Below, in pieces: positions 1 to 7,364 of a DNA stretch of 64,000 nucleotides. The position numbers were made by a program, and so were the translations under genes. The DNA lies in NCBI RefSeq assembly GCF_018614035.1, contig NZ_JAGGPA010000009.1, positions 124,001 to 188,000 of the forward strand, read 5' to 3'. Under the pieces are notes generated by a model. That model ran no database searches. It worked only from the letters and a program-made list of their open reading frames with translations, and was not told where the DNA came from. This DNA is from Streptomyces sp. ISL-96. Its GTDB lineage: Bacteria > Actinomycetota > Actinomycetes > Streptomycetales > Streptomycetaceae. The stretch's first letter is position 1; each line of letters starts with the position of its first letter.

Positions 1-159
1 CGTGTCCGCCTCCCGTACATGACGGGCATCCGCGTCCGCGTCGCTGAACACGGCCACCGAGCGCACGCCCAGCTCCCGCAGCGTGCGGATGACGCGGACC
101 GCGATCTCGCCGCGGTTGGCAACCAGGACTGTGTCGAACATCTTCATCGTCGTCGTCAT
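1..159 (-). CDS. Biotin carboxylase subunit of an acyl-CoA carboxylase (5' part only)
   Basis: The 53 codons visible read [20 protein letters not shown]..., and the [16 protein letters not shown] block is the conserved N-terminus of biotin carboxylases (BC fold, ATP-dependent carboxylation of biotin). The reading frame is open to the window edge, so the ATP-grasp and biotinyl domains are outside. Met1, Met5 or Met7 could be the start; Met7 gives the usual family length. The gene lies 7 nt downstream of the carboxyltransferase gene on the same strand, so the two are almost certainly co-transcribed and form one carboxylase. By neighbour similarity to methylcrotonyl-CoA carboxylase it may act in leucine/branched-chain acyl-CoA breakdown (inference). 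Confidence 0.9.
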   Translation of the reverse strand, partial: MTTTMKMFDTVLVANRGEIAVRVIRTLRELGVRSVAVFSDADADARHVREADT

Positions 160-166
160 CTGTCTC

Positions 167-1783
167 TCACATCCGGAAGATGCCGAAGGCGGGCTCGGGC
201 AGCGGGGCGTTGGCGCAGGCCGTCAGGGCCAGGCCCACCACCTGCCGGGTCTCCAGCGGGTCGATCACGCCGTCGTCCCACAGCCGCGCGGTCGCGTAGT
301 AGGCGTTGCCCTGGGCCTCGTACTGGGCGCGGATCGGATCCTTGAAGGCCTCCTCCTCCTCGGCCGGCCACTCCTCGCCCCGCCCCTCCAACTGGTCCCG
401 CTTGACCGTCGCGAGGACCGACGCCGCCTGCTCGCCGCCCATCACCGAGATCTTCGCGTTGGGCCACATCCACAGGAAGCGGGGCGAGTACGCCCGGCCG
501 CACATCGAGTAGTTGCCCGCGCCGTACGACCCGCCGACGACGACCGTCAGCTTCGGTACGCGCGTGCACGCCACCGCTGTCACCATCTTCGCGCCGTGCT
601 TGGCGATCCCGCCCGCTTCGTAGTCCCTGCCGACCATGAAGCCCGAGATGTTCTGGAGGAAGAGGAGGGGGATGCCGCGCTGGTCGCACAGTTCGATGAA
701 GTGCGCGCCCTTCTGGGCGGATTCGGAGAACAGGATGCCGTTGTTGGCGACGATGCCGACCGGGTGCCCGTGGATCCGCGCGAAGCCCGTGATCAGCGTC
801 TGGCCGTACTCCGCCTTGAACTCCTGGAAGCGCGAGCCGTCGACCGTACGGGCGATCACTTCACGCACGTCGTACGGCGTACGGGAGTCCACCGGCACCG
901 CGCCGTACAGCCCGGCAGGATCGACCTTCGGCTCCTCGACCGGCTCGACCGACCACGGCAGCGGGCCGCGCTCCGGGAGCGTCGCGACGATGTTCCGGAC
1001 GATGCGCAGCGCGTGGGCGTCGTCCTCGGCGAGGTGGTCGGTGACGCCCGACGTGCGGGAGTGGACCTCGCCGCCGCCCAGCTCCTCCGCCGTGACGACC
1101 TCGCCAGTGGCGGCCTTCACCAGTGGTGGCCCGCCCAGGAAGATCGTGCCCTGGTTCCGCACGATGACGGCCTCGTCGCTCATCGCGGGTACGTACGCCC
1201 CGCCCGCCGTGCAGGAGCCGAGCACCGCCGCGATCTGCGGGATGCCCGCCCCCGACATGCGGGCCTGGTTGTAGAAGATGCGCCCGAAGTGCTCGCGGTC
1301 CGGGAAGACCTCGTCCTGCATGGGGAGGAAGGCGCCGCCGGAGTCCACCAAGTAGACGCAGGGCAGCCGGTTTTCGAGAGCGACCTCCTGGGCGCGGAGG
1401 TGCTTCTTGACGGTCATCGGGTAGTACGTGCCGCCCTTGACCGTGGCGTCATTGGCGACCACGACCACCTCGCGGCCGCTCACCCGCCCGATCCCGGCGA
1501 TCACACCGGCGGCCGGCGCCGCCCCGCCGTACATCCCCTCGGCCGCCAGTGGGGCCAGCTCCAGGAAGGGCGATCCGGGGTCCAGGAGCGCGTCCACGCG
1601 GTCGCGGGGGAGGAGCTTTCCGCGCGCGGTGTGCCGGGCACGCGCCTTCTCGCCGCCGCCGAGCCGCGCCGCGGCGAGCCGCCCGCGCAGCCCCTCCACG
1701 AGCTCCAGGTGGGCCGCTTCATTGGCCCGCCATGCCTCGGCTGCCGGATCGGCGGTGCTGGTCAGCACCGGTGCCTGCCGCAT
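167..1783 (-). CDS. Acyl-CoA carboxylase carboxyltransferase (beta) subunit, methylcrotonyl-CoA-like
   Basis: 538 aa, the usual length for AccD/PccB/MccB subunits. It transfers CO2 from biotin to an acyl-CoA in the cytoplasm. Two crotonase-type domains are visible: an N-terminal half with [14 protein letters not shown] and a C-terminal half with [16 protein letters not shown]. The block [20 protein letters not shown] is typical of methylcrotonyl-CoA carboxylase beta subunits rather than PccB, which suggests the leucine pathway (inference). ATG start at 1783 with an AAGGGGG ribosome site 9 nt upstream. The biotin carboxylase gene follows after 7 nt. Two palindromes at 1833-1874 lie 50-90 nt upstream and probably bind the TetR protein encoded at 3233. 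Confidence 0.93.
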   Translation of the reverse strand: MRQAPVLTSTADPAAEAWRANEAAHLELVEGLRGRLAAARLGGGEKARARHTARGKLLPRDRVDALLDPGSPFLELAPLAAEGMYGGAAPAAGVIAGIGRVSGREVVVVANDATVKGGTYYPMTVKKHLRAQEVALENRLPCVYLVDSGGAFLPMQDEVFPDREHFGRIFYNQARMSGAGIPQIAAVLGSCTAGGAYVPAMSDEAVIVRNQGTIFLGGPPLVKAATGEVVTAEELGGGEVHSRTSGVTDHLAEDDAHALRIVRNIVATLPERGPLPWSVEPVEEPKVDPAGLYGAVPVDSRTPYDVREVIARTVDGSRFQEFKAEYGQTLITGFARIHGHPVGIVANNGILFSESAQKGAHFIELCDQRGIPLLFLQNISGFMVGRDYEAGGIAKHGAKMVTAVACTRVPKLTVVVGGSYGAGNYSMCGRAYSPRFLWMWPNAKISVMGGEQAASVLATVKRDQLEGRGEEWPAEEEEAFKDPIRAQYEAQGNAYYATARLWDDGVIDPLETRQVVGLALTACANAPLPEPAFGIFRM

Positions 1784-1832
1784 CTCCTGAGCCCCCTTGC
1801 CCGGTCGATGTGATGGTGATCATGACGCGCAT

Positions 1833-1874
1833 GTTAGTGAGCGTTAACGCCATTTCAGGTTAACGAGCGCTAAC
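1833..1874. promoter_or_regulatory. Two tandem 16-bp palindromic operators, GTTAA-N6-TTAAC type
   Basis: GTTAGTGAGCGTTAAC (1833-1848) and GTTAACGAGCGCTAAC (1859-1874) each match GTTAA-N6-TTAAC with one mismatch; their centres are 26 bp apart. A third copy lies before the TetR gene (3196-3211). I recall the same motif being described for AccR-type TetR repressors of acyl-CoA carboxylase operons in streptomycetes. The placement between the carboxylase and DUF418 genes fits a shared operator region. Confidence 0.8.
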
Positions 1875-1974
1875 CTTCCTGTCCAGGGGTGGCGGATTCC
1901 TCCTGCGGTATGACGCGGCCAGGATCGATTCCTGTCAGGATCTGTCCGACGCATTTCGTACGGGGCGAGGGATT

Positions 1975-3210
1975 GTGACGGCACTAGAGGGCACGGCGGC
2001 GTTGCGGCCGCGGCAGCGCATCCTGGAGGTGGACGCCCTTCGCGGCTTCGCGCTCCTGGGCATACTGCTGGTCAACAGCTTGACCATGGCGGGCACGTAC
2101 GGCCTGCTGGGCGGGCGTCCGTCCGGCTCTGCCGACACCGTGGCCCTCTGGCTGGTCGAGTTCCTCGCGCAGAGCAAGTTCTACCTGCTCTTCTCGTTCC
2201 TCTTCGGCTACAGCTTCACCCTCCAGGCGGCCTCGGCCGAGCGCGCCGGCGCCCGGTTCGGGCCGCAGACGATGCGGCGGCTGCTGGGGCTGTTCGTCCT
2301 CGGCGCCCTTCACGCGGTGTTCCTCTATGTGGGCGACATCCTCACCATGTACGGCGTGCTCGGCCTGATCCTCTTCGCCGCCCGCCGGGCCACTGCCCGG
2401 CGGGCCTTCCGTGCCGCGCTCTGGGTGTGGGGCGCGTGCGGCTCGGTCGTGCTGATGCTCGGCTTGCTCCTGACGCTGGCCGACGCCGTCGCGGACCCGG
2501 CATCGGAAGCGGCGCTGGACGCGGAGGCCGCCGGACTCGTCACCGCTTACCGGGGCGGTTTCGCGGACGTCGTCGGAGCGAACGTGGAGCACCTGCCGAC
2601 CGCCGCCCTCGCGTTCCTGTTCACGGGCGGCTTCGTCGTCGCCGCCTTCCTCGTGGGACTCGCGGCCGGAAAGTGGCAGTGGGTCACGCGGGCCGGCGGG
2701 GCGGCCCTGCGGCGTACCCTCGTGATCGGCCTCTGCGTAGGAGTGCCGGCTGCGGCCTTCTCGGCGGCGGGCGTGGCGGGCCCGCTCTCCACCCGCTGGG
2801 AATGGCTCGCCGGGATGACCGGCATCGTCATGGCCCCGGCACTCAGTGCCGTTTACGTCGCCGGACTTCTGCTCTGGTTCGGTACGCCGAGCGGGGCACG
2901 GGTGGCCGGGGTGTTCGCGCCCGCCGGGCGGATGGCGCTGACCAACTACCTCACGCAGTCGCTGGTCATGGCCTTGATCTTCACCGGGTACGGTCTGGGT
3001 CTGTACGGGCGCATGGGCATCGCCGCCCCGCTCGGCGTCGCGCTCGTCCTCTACGCCGCCCAGCTCGCCCTCAGCGGGCTGCTGATGCGGCGATACCGGC
3101 TTGGGCCGGTGGAGTGGGTGCTGCGGGCGTTCACCCACCTCCGGGCCCGTCCCGCAGAGCGTTCCGCCGTGCATCCCGGAGAGCAGCACCATAAGGTTAA
3201 CGACCGCTAA
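1975..3210 (+). CDS. DUF418 family integral membrane protein
   Basis: 411 aa starting at GTG 1975 after a GGGCGAGGGA stretch. The N-terminal block ILEVDALRGFALLGILLVN is the hallmark of the DUF418/YeiB family. There are about nine hydrophobic segments spread along the protein and a C-terminal region with APAGRMALTNYLTQS, also a family signature. The function of the family is unknown; it is related to acyltransferase-3-like membrane proteins (weak family-level statement). The 3' end of the gene runs into the operator at 3196-3211, so the last codons and the stop form part of a regulator site for the downstream TetR gene. Confidence 0.85.
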   Translation: MTALEGTAALRPRQRILEVDALRGFALLGILLVNSLTMAGTYGLLGGRPSGSADTVALWLVEFLAQSKFYLLFSFLFGYSFTLQAASAERAGARFGPQTMRRLLGLFVLGALHAVFLYVGDILTMYGVLGLILFAARRATARRAFRAALWVWGACGSVVLMLGLLLTLADAVADPASEAALDAEAAGLVTAYRGGFADVVGANVEHLPTAALAFLFTGGFVVAAFLVGLAAGKWQWVTRAGGAALRRTLVIGLCVGVPAAAFSAAGVAGPLSTRWEWLAGMTGIVMAPALSAVYVAGLLLWFGTPSGARVAGVFAPAGRMALTNYLTQSLVMALIFTGYGLGLYGRMGIAAPLGVALVLYAAQLALSGLLMRRYRLGPVEWVLRAFTHLRARPAERSAVHPGEQHHKVNDR

Positions 3211-3226
3211 CCGGCCGGTTTAGAAT
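3196..3226 (+). promoter_or_regulatory. Operator plus promoter of the TetR gene
   Basis: GTTAACGACCGCTAAC (3196-3211) is the third copy of the palindrome found at 1833-1874. A -10-like TAGAAT lies at 3221-3226, and the TTAACG inside the operator lies 18 bp upstream in -35 position. The ATG at 3233 is only 7 nt after the -10 box, so transcription would begin at or near the start codon, giving a leaderless mRNA. Repressor binding would cover the -35, so autorepression is likely (inference). Confidence 0.7.
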
Positions 3227-3232
3227 GGCCTC

Positions 3233-3853
3233 ATGAGCACCAACGCCGCCGCCCGCGTCGCGGCCCCCGCCCGCCGCGAGCAGATCCTCAAAGAGGCCGC
3301 CCGCCTCTTCGCAGAGCGCGGCTTCCACGGCGTGGGCGTCGACGAGATAGGCGCCGCCGTCGGCATCAGCGGCCCGGGGCTCTACCGGCACTTCCCGGGC
3401 AAGGACGCCATGCTCGCCGAGCTGCTCGTCGGCATCAGCGAGCGGCTGCTGGACGGCGGCAGGCAGCGCGCCGCCGCGGAATCGGCCGACAGCCCGGCGG
3501 CCGTCCTGGGCTCGCTCATCGACGGCCACATCGACTTCGCGCTCGACGACCGGCCCCTGATCACCCTGCACGACCGCGAACTGGACCGCCTCAGGGAGAG
3601 CGACCGCAAGCGGGTCCGACAGCTCCAGCGGCAGTACGTCGAACTGTGGGTCACCGTCGTACGGGAGCTGAATCCCGACGTACCGGAGGCGGAGGCGCGG
3701 TCGGCCGTGCACGCCGTGTTCGGGCTGCTCAACTCGACGCCGCACCTGGGGTCGTACGGCAACGGACTGCCGGGGCGGGCGGCGATGGAGGGGCTGCTGC
3801 GGCGGCTGGCGCACGGGGCGTTCGGGGCGCTGGCGCCGCGGGCTGTGGCCTGA
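3233..3853 (+). CDS. TetR family regulator, probable repressor of the acyl-CoA carboxylase operon
   Basis: 206 aa. Residues about 15-62 form a TetR helix-turn-helix: RREQILKEAARLFAERGF, then VDEIGAAVGISGPGLYRHFPGK. The C-terminal part is the ligand-binding and dimer domain, with the conserved AVFGLLNSTPH stretch seen in acyl-CoA-sensing TetR proteins of actinobacteria. Its own promoter and the carboxylase promoter share the GTTAA-N6-TTAAC palindrome, the best evidence for its target. It probably senses a short-chain acyl-CoA, as recalled for AccR/PccD-type regulators (not shown by the sequence). No leader seems present on its mRNA. Confidence 0.88.
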   Translation: MSTNAAARVAAPARREQILKEAARLFAERGFHGVGVDEIGAAVGISGPGLYRHFPGKDAMLAELLVGISERLLDGGRQRAAAESADSPAAVLGSLIDGHIDFALDDRPLITLHDRELDRLRESDRKRVRQLQRQYVELWVTVVRELNPDVPEAEARSAVHAVFGLLNSTPHLGSYGNGLPGRAAMEGLLRRLAHGAFGALAPRAVA

Positions 3854-3948
3854 CGCAACCAGGGCGCTGCCCCGGACCCCCGTTGCCCGTTGCCCGCCTG
3901 GGCAGGCTTTGCCGGACGGGGGTGGGACCCGGACGGCACAATGGGCTC

Positions 3949-4740
3949 ATGCCGATACCCAGCCGCGCCGCTCTTGTCGATCACCTCGCCCGCACCCGCA
4001 TCGCCGGTGACGTCGCCACTCCCCGCGACAACAACCTCTCCCACTACCGCAAGCTCGCGAACGGTGACCGCCACTACTGGCTCGGTCTCGAACTCGGTGA
4101 CCGCTGGACCGACGAACAGGACGTCCTCGCCGTAATGGCCGAGCGCTGCGGTGTCAGTGACGACCCCGAGCACCGCATGGGCCAGGACACCATTGACCCC
4201 GAGCTGACCGTCGACGCGCTGGAGCGCATGGCGGCGCGACTGCGCAAGGCCGCCGCCGGCAAGGAGCGCGTGCTGTTCGCGACCGGGCACCCCGGCGGGC
4301 TGCTCGACGTACACCGCCAGACAGCGGACGCGCTGCGCCGCGCGGGCTGCGAGATCGTACGGATCCCCGGCGGGCTCATGGCCGACGAGGGCATGGTGTT
4401 CCAGTTCGCGGACGTCGCGATGCTGGAACGCGGCGCGACGCTGTGGCACACGCACTCGCCCGAGCCGATGACGGCGATCCTCAACGCGATGGAACACCAG
4501 GGCCGGCCACTGCCCGACCTGGTCGTCGCCGACCACGGGTGGGCGGGGTGCGCCGGTCAGCGCGGGATCGACGCGGTCGGGTACGCCGACTCCAACGACC
4601 CGGCGCTCTTCATCGCGGAGGCGGAAGGCACGCTCCAGGTCACGGTCCCGCTCGACGACCACGTCACCGACCCGCGCTTCTACGACCCGATGACGGCGTA
4701 CCTGCTGGACGCGGCGGGCCTGGGCGAAGGCGCGGCCTGA
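3949..4740 (+). CDS. Phosphatase-like protein of unknown substrate
   Basis: 263 aa from ATG 3949 (MPIPSRAALVDHLARTRIAG). Streptomycete proteins of this type are annotated as phosphatases (Pfam family named Phosphatase, recalled). Visible conserved blocks are LLDVHRQTADALRRAGCEI, LWHTHSPEPM and VVADHGWAGCAGQRGI; the His/Asp-rich DHGW and HTHS motifs could be active site. No signal peptide or membrane segment. The upstream open frame to 3646 overlaps the TetR gene and is not expected to be translated. The start is supported by the protein family beginning and by a short gap after the TetR stop; no clear ribosome site is seen. Confidence 0.7.
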   Translation: MPIPSRAALVDHLARTRIAGDVATPRDNNLSHYRKLANGDRHYWLGLELGDRWTDEQDVLAVMAERCGVSDDPEHRMGQDTIDPELTVDALERMAARLRKAAAGKERVLFATGHPGGLLDVHRQTADALRRAGCEIVRIPGGLMADEGMVFQFADVAMLERGATLWHTHSPEPMTAILNAMEHQGRPLPDLVVADHGWAGCAGQRGIDAVGYADSNDPALFIAEAEGTLQVTVPLDDHVTDPRFYDPMTAYLLDAAGLGEGAA

Positions 4741-4825
4741 CACTCGCGCGCGCTCGTGGGGGGCGGGCCCGGCTTTCACTCGTACGGCGGCCTTCCCAGG
4801 GCTTCGGGCGCCCTCAGGCTGGGCG

Positions 4826-5077
4826 GTGTGTATGTTCCGCCGGATGGAAGATCGGGACGACGCCCTCAGCGAGGCCGCGTCGACACTGGGCACTGCGACG
4901 GAGCAGGACACCGTCAACGCCGCTCTCCTCGAGGTGGCCAAGCGTCGTCGGCGCCTGATCGCACTGGAAGAGCTCGCCGCCATGGGTGAGCGGGGCGACT
5001 TCGACATCCTGCTGGACAAGGGCAGCTACCGTCGACCACCGCAGCGCCGACGGCCACCGCCGAGCCGGCCGGGCTGA
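4826..5077 (+). pseudogene. VapB-like antitoxin with altered ends
   Basis: Up to 83 aa. Residues about 11-60 (DDALSEAASTLGT...DTVNAALLEVAKRRRRL, then ERGDFDILLDK) match the DNA-binding/antitoxin core of actinobacterial VapB (DUF2191-type) proteins. The usual first strand (RTVIDID-like) is replaced by MCMFRRMEDR, and after residue about 68 the frame runs into unrelated Arg/Pro-rich sequence where the toxin gene should begin. The core may still fold; a start at the inner ATG (4844) is equally possible. It sits directly before a VapC remnant in another frame, so this is an eroded toxin-antitoxin pair. Confidence 0.6.
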
Positions 5078-5166
5078 CCGTGCTGCACTACGACGCGGAC
5101 TTCGCGACCGTCGCCGGGGCGACTGGGCAGCCCACGAGGTGGGTGGCGCCTTCGGGCACCCTCTGA
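5041..5166 (+). pseudogene. C-terminal remnant of a VapC/PIN-domain toxin
   Basis: In a frame different from the VapB-like gene the DNA reads ...AEPAGLTVLHYDADFATVAG followed by TGQPTRWVAPSGTL and a stop at 5164-5166. LTVLHYDADF and TGQPTxWVxPxGTL are the typical end of actinobacterial VapC toxins (last part of the PIN domain with its final Asp). The first ~90 residues with the catalytic acidic residues are missing, and there is no start codon with a ribosome site. This is a deletion relic and cannot encode a nuclease. Confidence 0.7.
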
Positions 5167-5193
5167 CGCCGGACGGTCATCAGCCATCAGCGC

Positions 5194-6066
5194 TCAGCGG
5201 GGTACCCGGACCACGCCCTCCTGGATGACGGAAATCGCCAGGCGGCCGTCCTGCGTGTAGATCCTGGCCTGGCCCAGTCCCCGTCCGCCCGACGCCGACG
5301 GTGACTCCTGGTCGTACAGCAGCCATTCGTCCGCCCGGAACGGCCGGTGGAACCACATCGCGTGGTCGAGTGACGCGCCGACGACATCGCCGGTCGCCCA
5401 GCCGCCGCGCCCGTGCGCGAGCAGCACCGAGTCGAGCAGCGTCATGTCGGAGACGTACGTCGCGAGGCAGACGTGCAGGAGTGGGTCGTCGGCGAGCTTG
5501 CCGTTCGTACGGAACCAGACCTGCGAGCGCGGCTCGCGCCGTTCGCCGACGCTGCCGTACGGAGGGGCGTCGACGTAGCGGAGATCGACCGCCGCGCGGG
5601 CCTCCAGCATGCGGTCGACGACACCCGGGTCGAGGAAGTGGTCCGCGTACCGCGGCAGCATCTGGGCGGCCGTCGGGAGCGTCTCGGGGTCCGGTGCGGG
5701 CGGCATGTCCGCCTGGTGCTCCAGGCCCTCCTCGTACGTCTGGAAGGACGCGGAGAGGTGGAAGATCGGCTGGCCGTGCTGGACGGCGACGACGCGGCGC
5801 GTGGTGAACGAGCGGCCGTCGCGGATGCGGTCCACGGTGTAGACGATCGGCGCGCCCGGGTCGCCCGCGCGCAGGAAGTAGGCATGGAGGGAGTGGGCGA
5901 GCCGGTCGCCGGGGACCGTGCGGCCCGCGGCGACGAGGGCCTGGGCCGCGACCTGGCCGCCGAAGACGCGCGGGACGATCGCCGAACGGCTCACGCCTCG
6001 GAAGATGTCCTCCTCGATCTGCTCCAGGTCGAGCAGATCGAGGAGTGCATCGAGTGCCTTGTTCAT
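5194..6066 (-). CDS. tesB: Acyl-CoA thioesterase II (TesB-like)
   Basis: 290 aa double hot-dog protein. The opening MNKALDALLDLLDLEQIEEDIFRG and the block RVFGGQVAAQALVAAGRTV are diagnostic for TesB; SLHAYFLRAGDP and RDGRSFTTRRVVAVQ follow. The second hot-dog contains ATGDVVGASLDHAMWFHRPF with the conserved Asp and the WLLYDQESPSASGGRG stretch, where the family usually has Asp, Thr and Gln catalytic residues. It hydrolyses acyl-CoA to free acid and CoA in the cytoplasm. It lies 24 bp downstream of the acyl-CoA dehydrogenase gene on the same strand, so the two are probably one transcript. Confidence 0.93.
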   Translation of the reverse strand: MNKALDALLDLLDLEQIEEDIFRGVSRSAIVPRVFGGQVAAQALVAAGRTVPGDRLAHSLHAYFLRAGDPGAPIVYTVDRIRDGRSFTTRRVVAVQHGQPIFHLSASFQTYEEGLEHQADMPPAPDPETLPTAAQMLPRYADHFLDPGVVDRMLEARAAVDLRYVDAPPYGSVGERREPRSQVWFRTNGKLADDPLLHVCLATYVSDMTLLDSVLLAHGRGGWATGDVVGASLDHAMWFHRPFRADEWLLYDQESPSASGGRGLGQARIYTQDGRLAISVIQEGVVRVPR

Positions 6067-6090
6067 AACGGCAGTTCTACAGGGTGGGTC

Positions 6091-7248
6091 TTACAGACCC
6101 ATGTCCTTGGCGATGATCATCTTCATGACCTCGCTGGTGCCGCCGTAGATGCGGTTGACGCGGTTGTCCGCGTACAGGCGGGCGATCGGGTACTCGTTCA
6201 TGAAGCCGTAACCGCCGTGCAGCTGGAGGCACCTGTCGATGACGCGGTGTGCGACCTCGGTGGTGAACAGCTTCGCGGACGCCGCCTCGGCCGGCGTCAG
6301 CTCGCCCGCGTCGAGGGCTTCCAGGGCGCGGTCGACGACGGCCTCGGCGGCGTCCACCTCGGCCTGGCAGGCGGCCAGTTCGAACTTGGTGTTCTGGAAG
6401 GAGGCCACCGGCTTGCCGAAGACGGTGCGGTCCTGGACGTACTGCTGCGCGAAGCGGACCGCGGCCTTGGCCTGTGCGTACGCGCCGAACGCGATGCCCC
6501 AGCGCTCCGAGGCCAGGTTCTTGCCCAGGTAGCCGAAGCCCTTGTTCTCCTCGCCGAGCAGGTCCTCGACCGGCACCTTCACGTCGACGAACGCCAGCTC
6601 GGCGGTGTCGGAGGTCTTCAGGCCGAGCTTGTCCAGCTTGCGGCCCACCGAGTAGCCCTCGGACTTGGTGTCCACGGCGAACAGGGAGATGCCGAAGCGG
6701 CGGTCGTCCTCGCGCGGGGCGGAGGTGCGGGCGCACACGATCACGCGGTCGGCGTGCACACCGCCGGTGATGAACGTCTTCGCGCCGTTGAGGACGTAGT
6801 GCGTGCCGTCCTCGGAGAGCTTGGCGGTGGTCTTCATGCCCGCGACGTCGGAGCCGGTGCCCGGCTCGGTCATCGCCAGCGCCCACATCTCCTCGCCGGA
6901 GACGAACTTCGGCAGGTAGCGCTGCTTCTGCTCGTCGGTGGCGAGCATCTCGATGTAGGGCAGGCCCAGCAGCACGTGCACGCCGGAGCCGCCGAAGTTG
7001 ACGCCCGCGCGGGACGTCTCCTCGTACATCACGGCTTCGTACTTGTGCGACTCGATGCCCGCGCCGCCGTACTCCTCGGGGACCCGGATGCCGAAGACGC
7101 CCAGCTCGCCGAGCTTGTAGTAGAAGTCACGCGGCGCCTGGCCGGCGGCGAACCACTCGTCGTAGACGGGTACGACCTCGGCCTCGATGAAGGCCCGGAT
7201 GGTCTTCCGGAACGCCTCGTGGTCCTCGTCAAAAACGCTACGGCGCAC
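6091..7248 (-). CDS. Acyl-CoA dehydrogenase
   Basis: 385 aa, normal length. It oxidises acyl-CoA to enoyl-CoA using FAD. Blocks visible in order: IRVPEEYGGAGI (N-terminal helical domain), MTEPGTGSDVAGM and LNGAKTFITGG (FAD/substrate beta domain), CLQLHGGYGFMNEYPIAR and a C-terminal IYGGTSEVMKMIIAKDMGL. The C-terminal position that carries the catalytic Glu in medium/short-chain enzymes (YEGT) is Gly (YGGT), so the base must be elsewhere, as in long-chain and isovaleryl-type enzymes. GTG start at 7248 with AAGGGGCG upstream. A KstR2-like palindrome is present at 7293-7306. The thioesterase gene follows. Confidence 0.92.
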   Translation of the reverse strand: MRRSVFDEDHEAFRKTIRAFIEAEVVPVYDEWFAAGQAPRDFYYKLGELGVFGIRVPEEYGGAGIESHKYEAVMYEETSRAGVNFGGSGVHVLLGLPYIEMLATDEQKQRYLPKFVSGEEMWALAMTEPGTGSDVAGMKTTAKLSEDGTHYVLNGAKTFITGGVHADRVIVCARTSAPREDDRRFGISLFAVDTKSEGYSVGRKLDKLGLKTSDTAELAFVDVKVPVEDLLGEENKGFGYLGKNLASERWGIAFGAYAQAKAAVRFAQQYVQDRTVFGKPVASFQNTKFELAACQAEVDAAEAVVDRALEALDAGELTPAEAASAKLFTTEVAHRVIDRCLQLHGGYGFMNEYPIARLYADNRVNRIYGGTSEVMKMIIAKDMGL

Positions 7249-7292
7249 GGGACGCCCCCTTCATGCTCAATCGGCGATGCTGGCGATGCTGT

Positions 7293-7306
7293 TCTAAGCG
7301 CTTGCT
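7293..7306. promoter_or_regulatory. AAGCGCTT-centred palindrome, TetR/FadR-like operator candidate
   Basis: Read on the gene strand the site is AGCAAGCGCTTAGA, 12 of 14 positions of the AnCAAGnnCTTGnT motif known for KstR2-type TetR regulators. It lies about 45 nt upstream of the acyl-CoA dehydrogenase start. Which regulator binds here is not known; it differs from the GTTAA-N6-TTAAC operators nearby. Confidence 0.5.
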
Positions 7307-7364
7307 CAGTCGAAGTTACCGGGTAGTCACCAGCGCTGTCCAGGCTCCGGGACGGTCGTACGCG

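Noticed and set aside
83..1813. Long plus-strand open frame opposite the carboxyltransferase gene
   Set aside because: It is the antisense shadow of a well-recognised gene; its protein is Arg/His/Val-rich and without family motifs.
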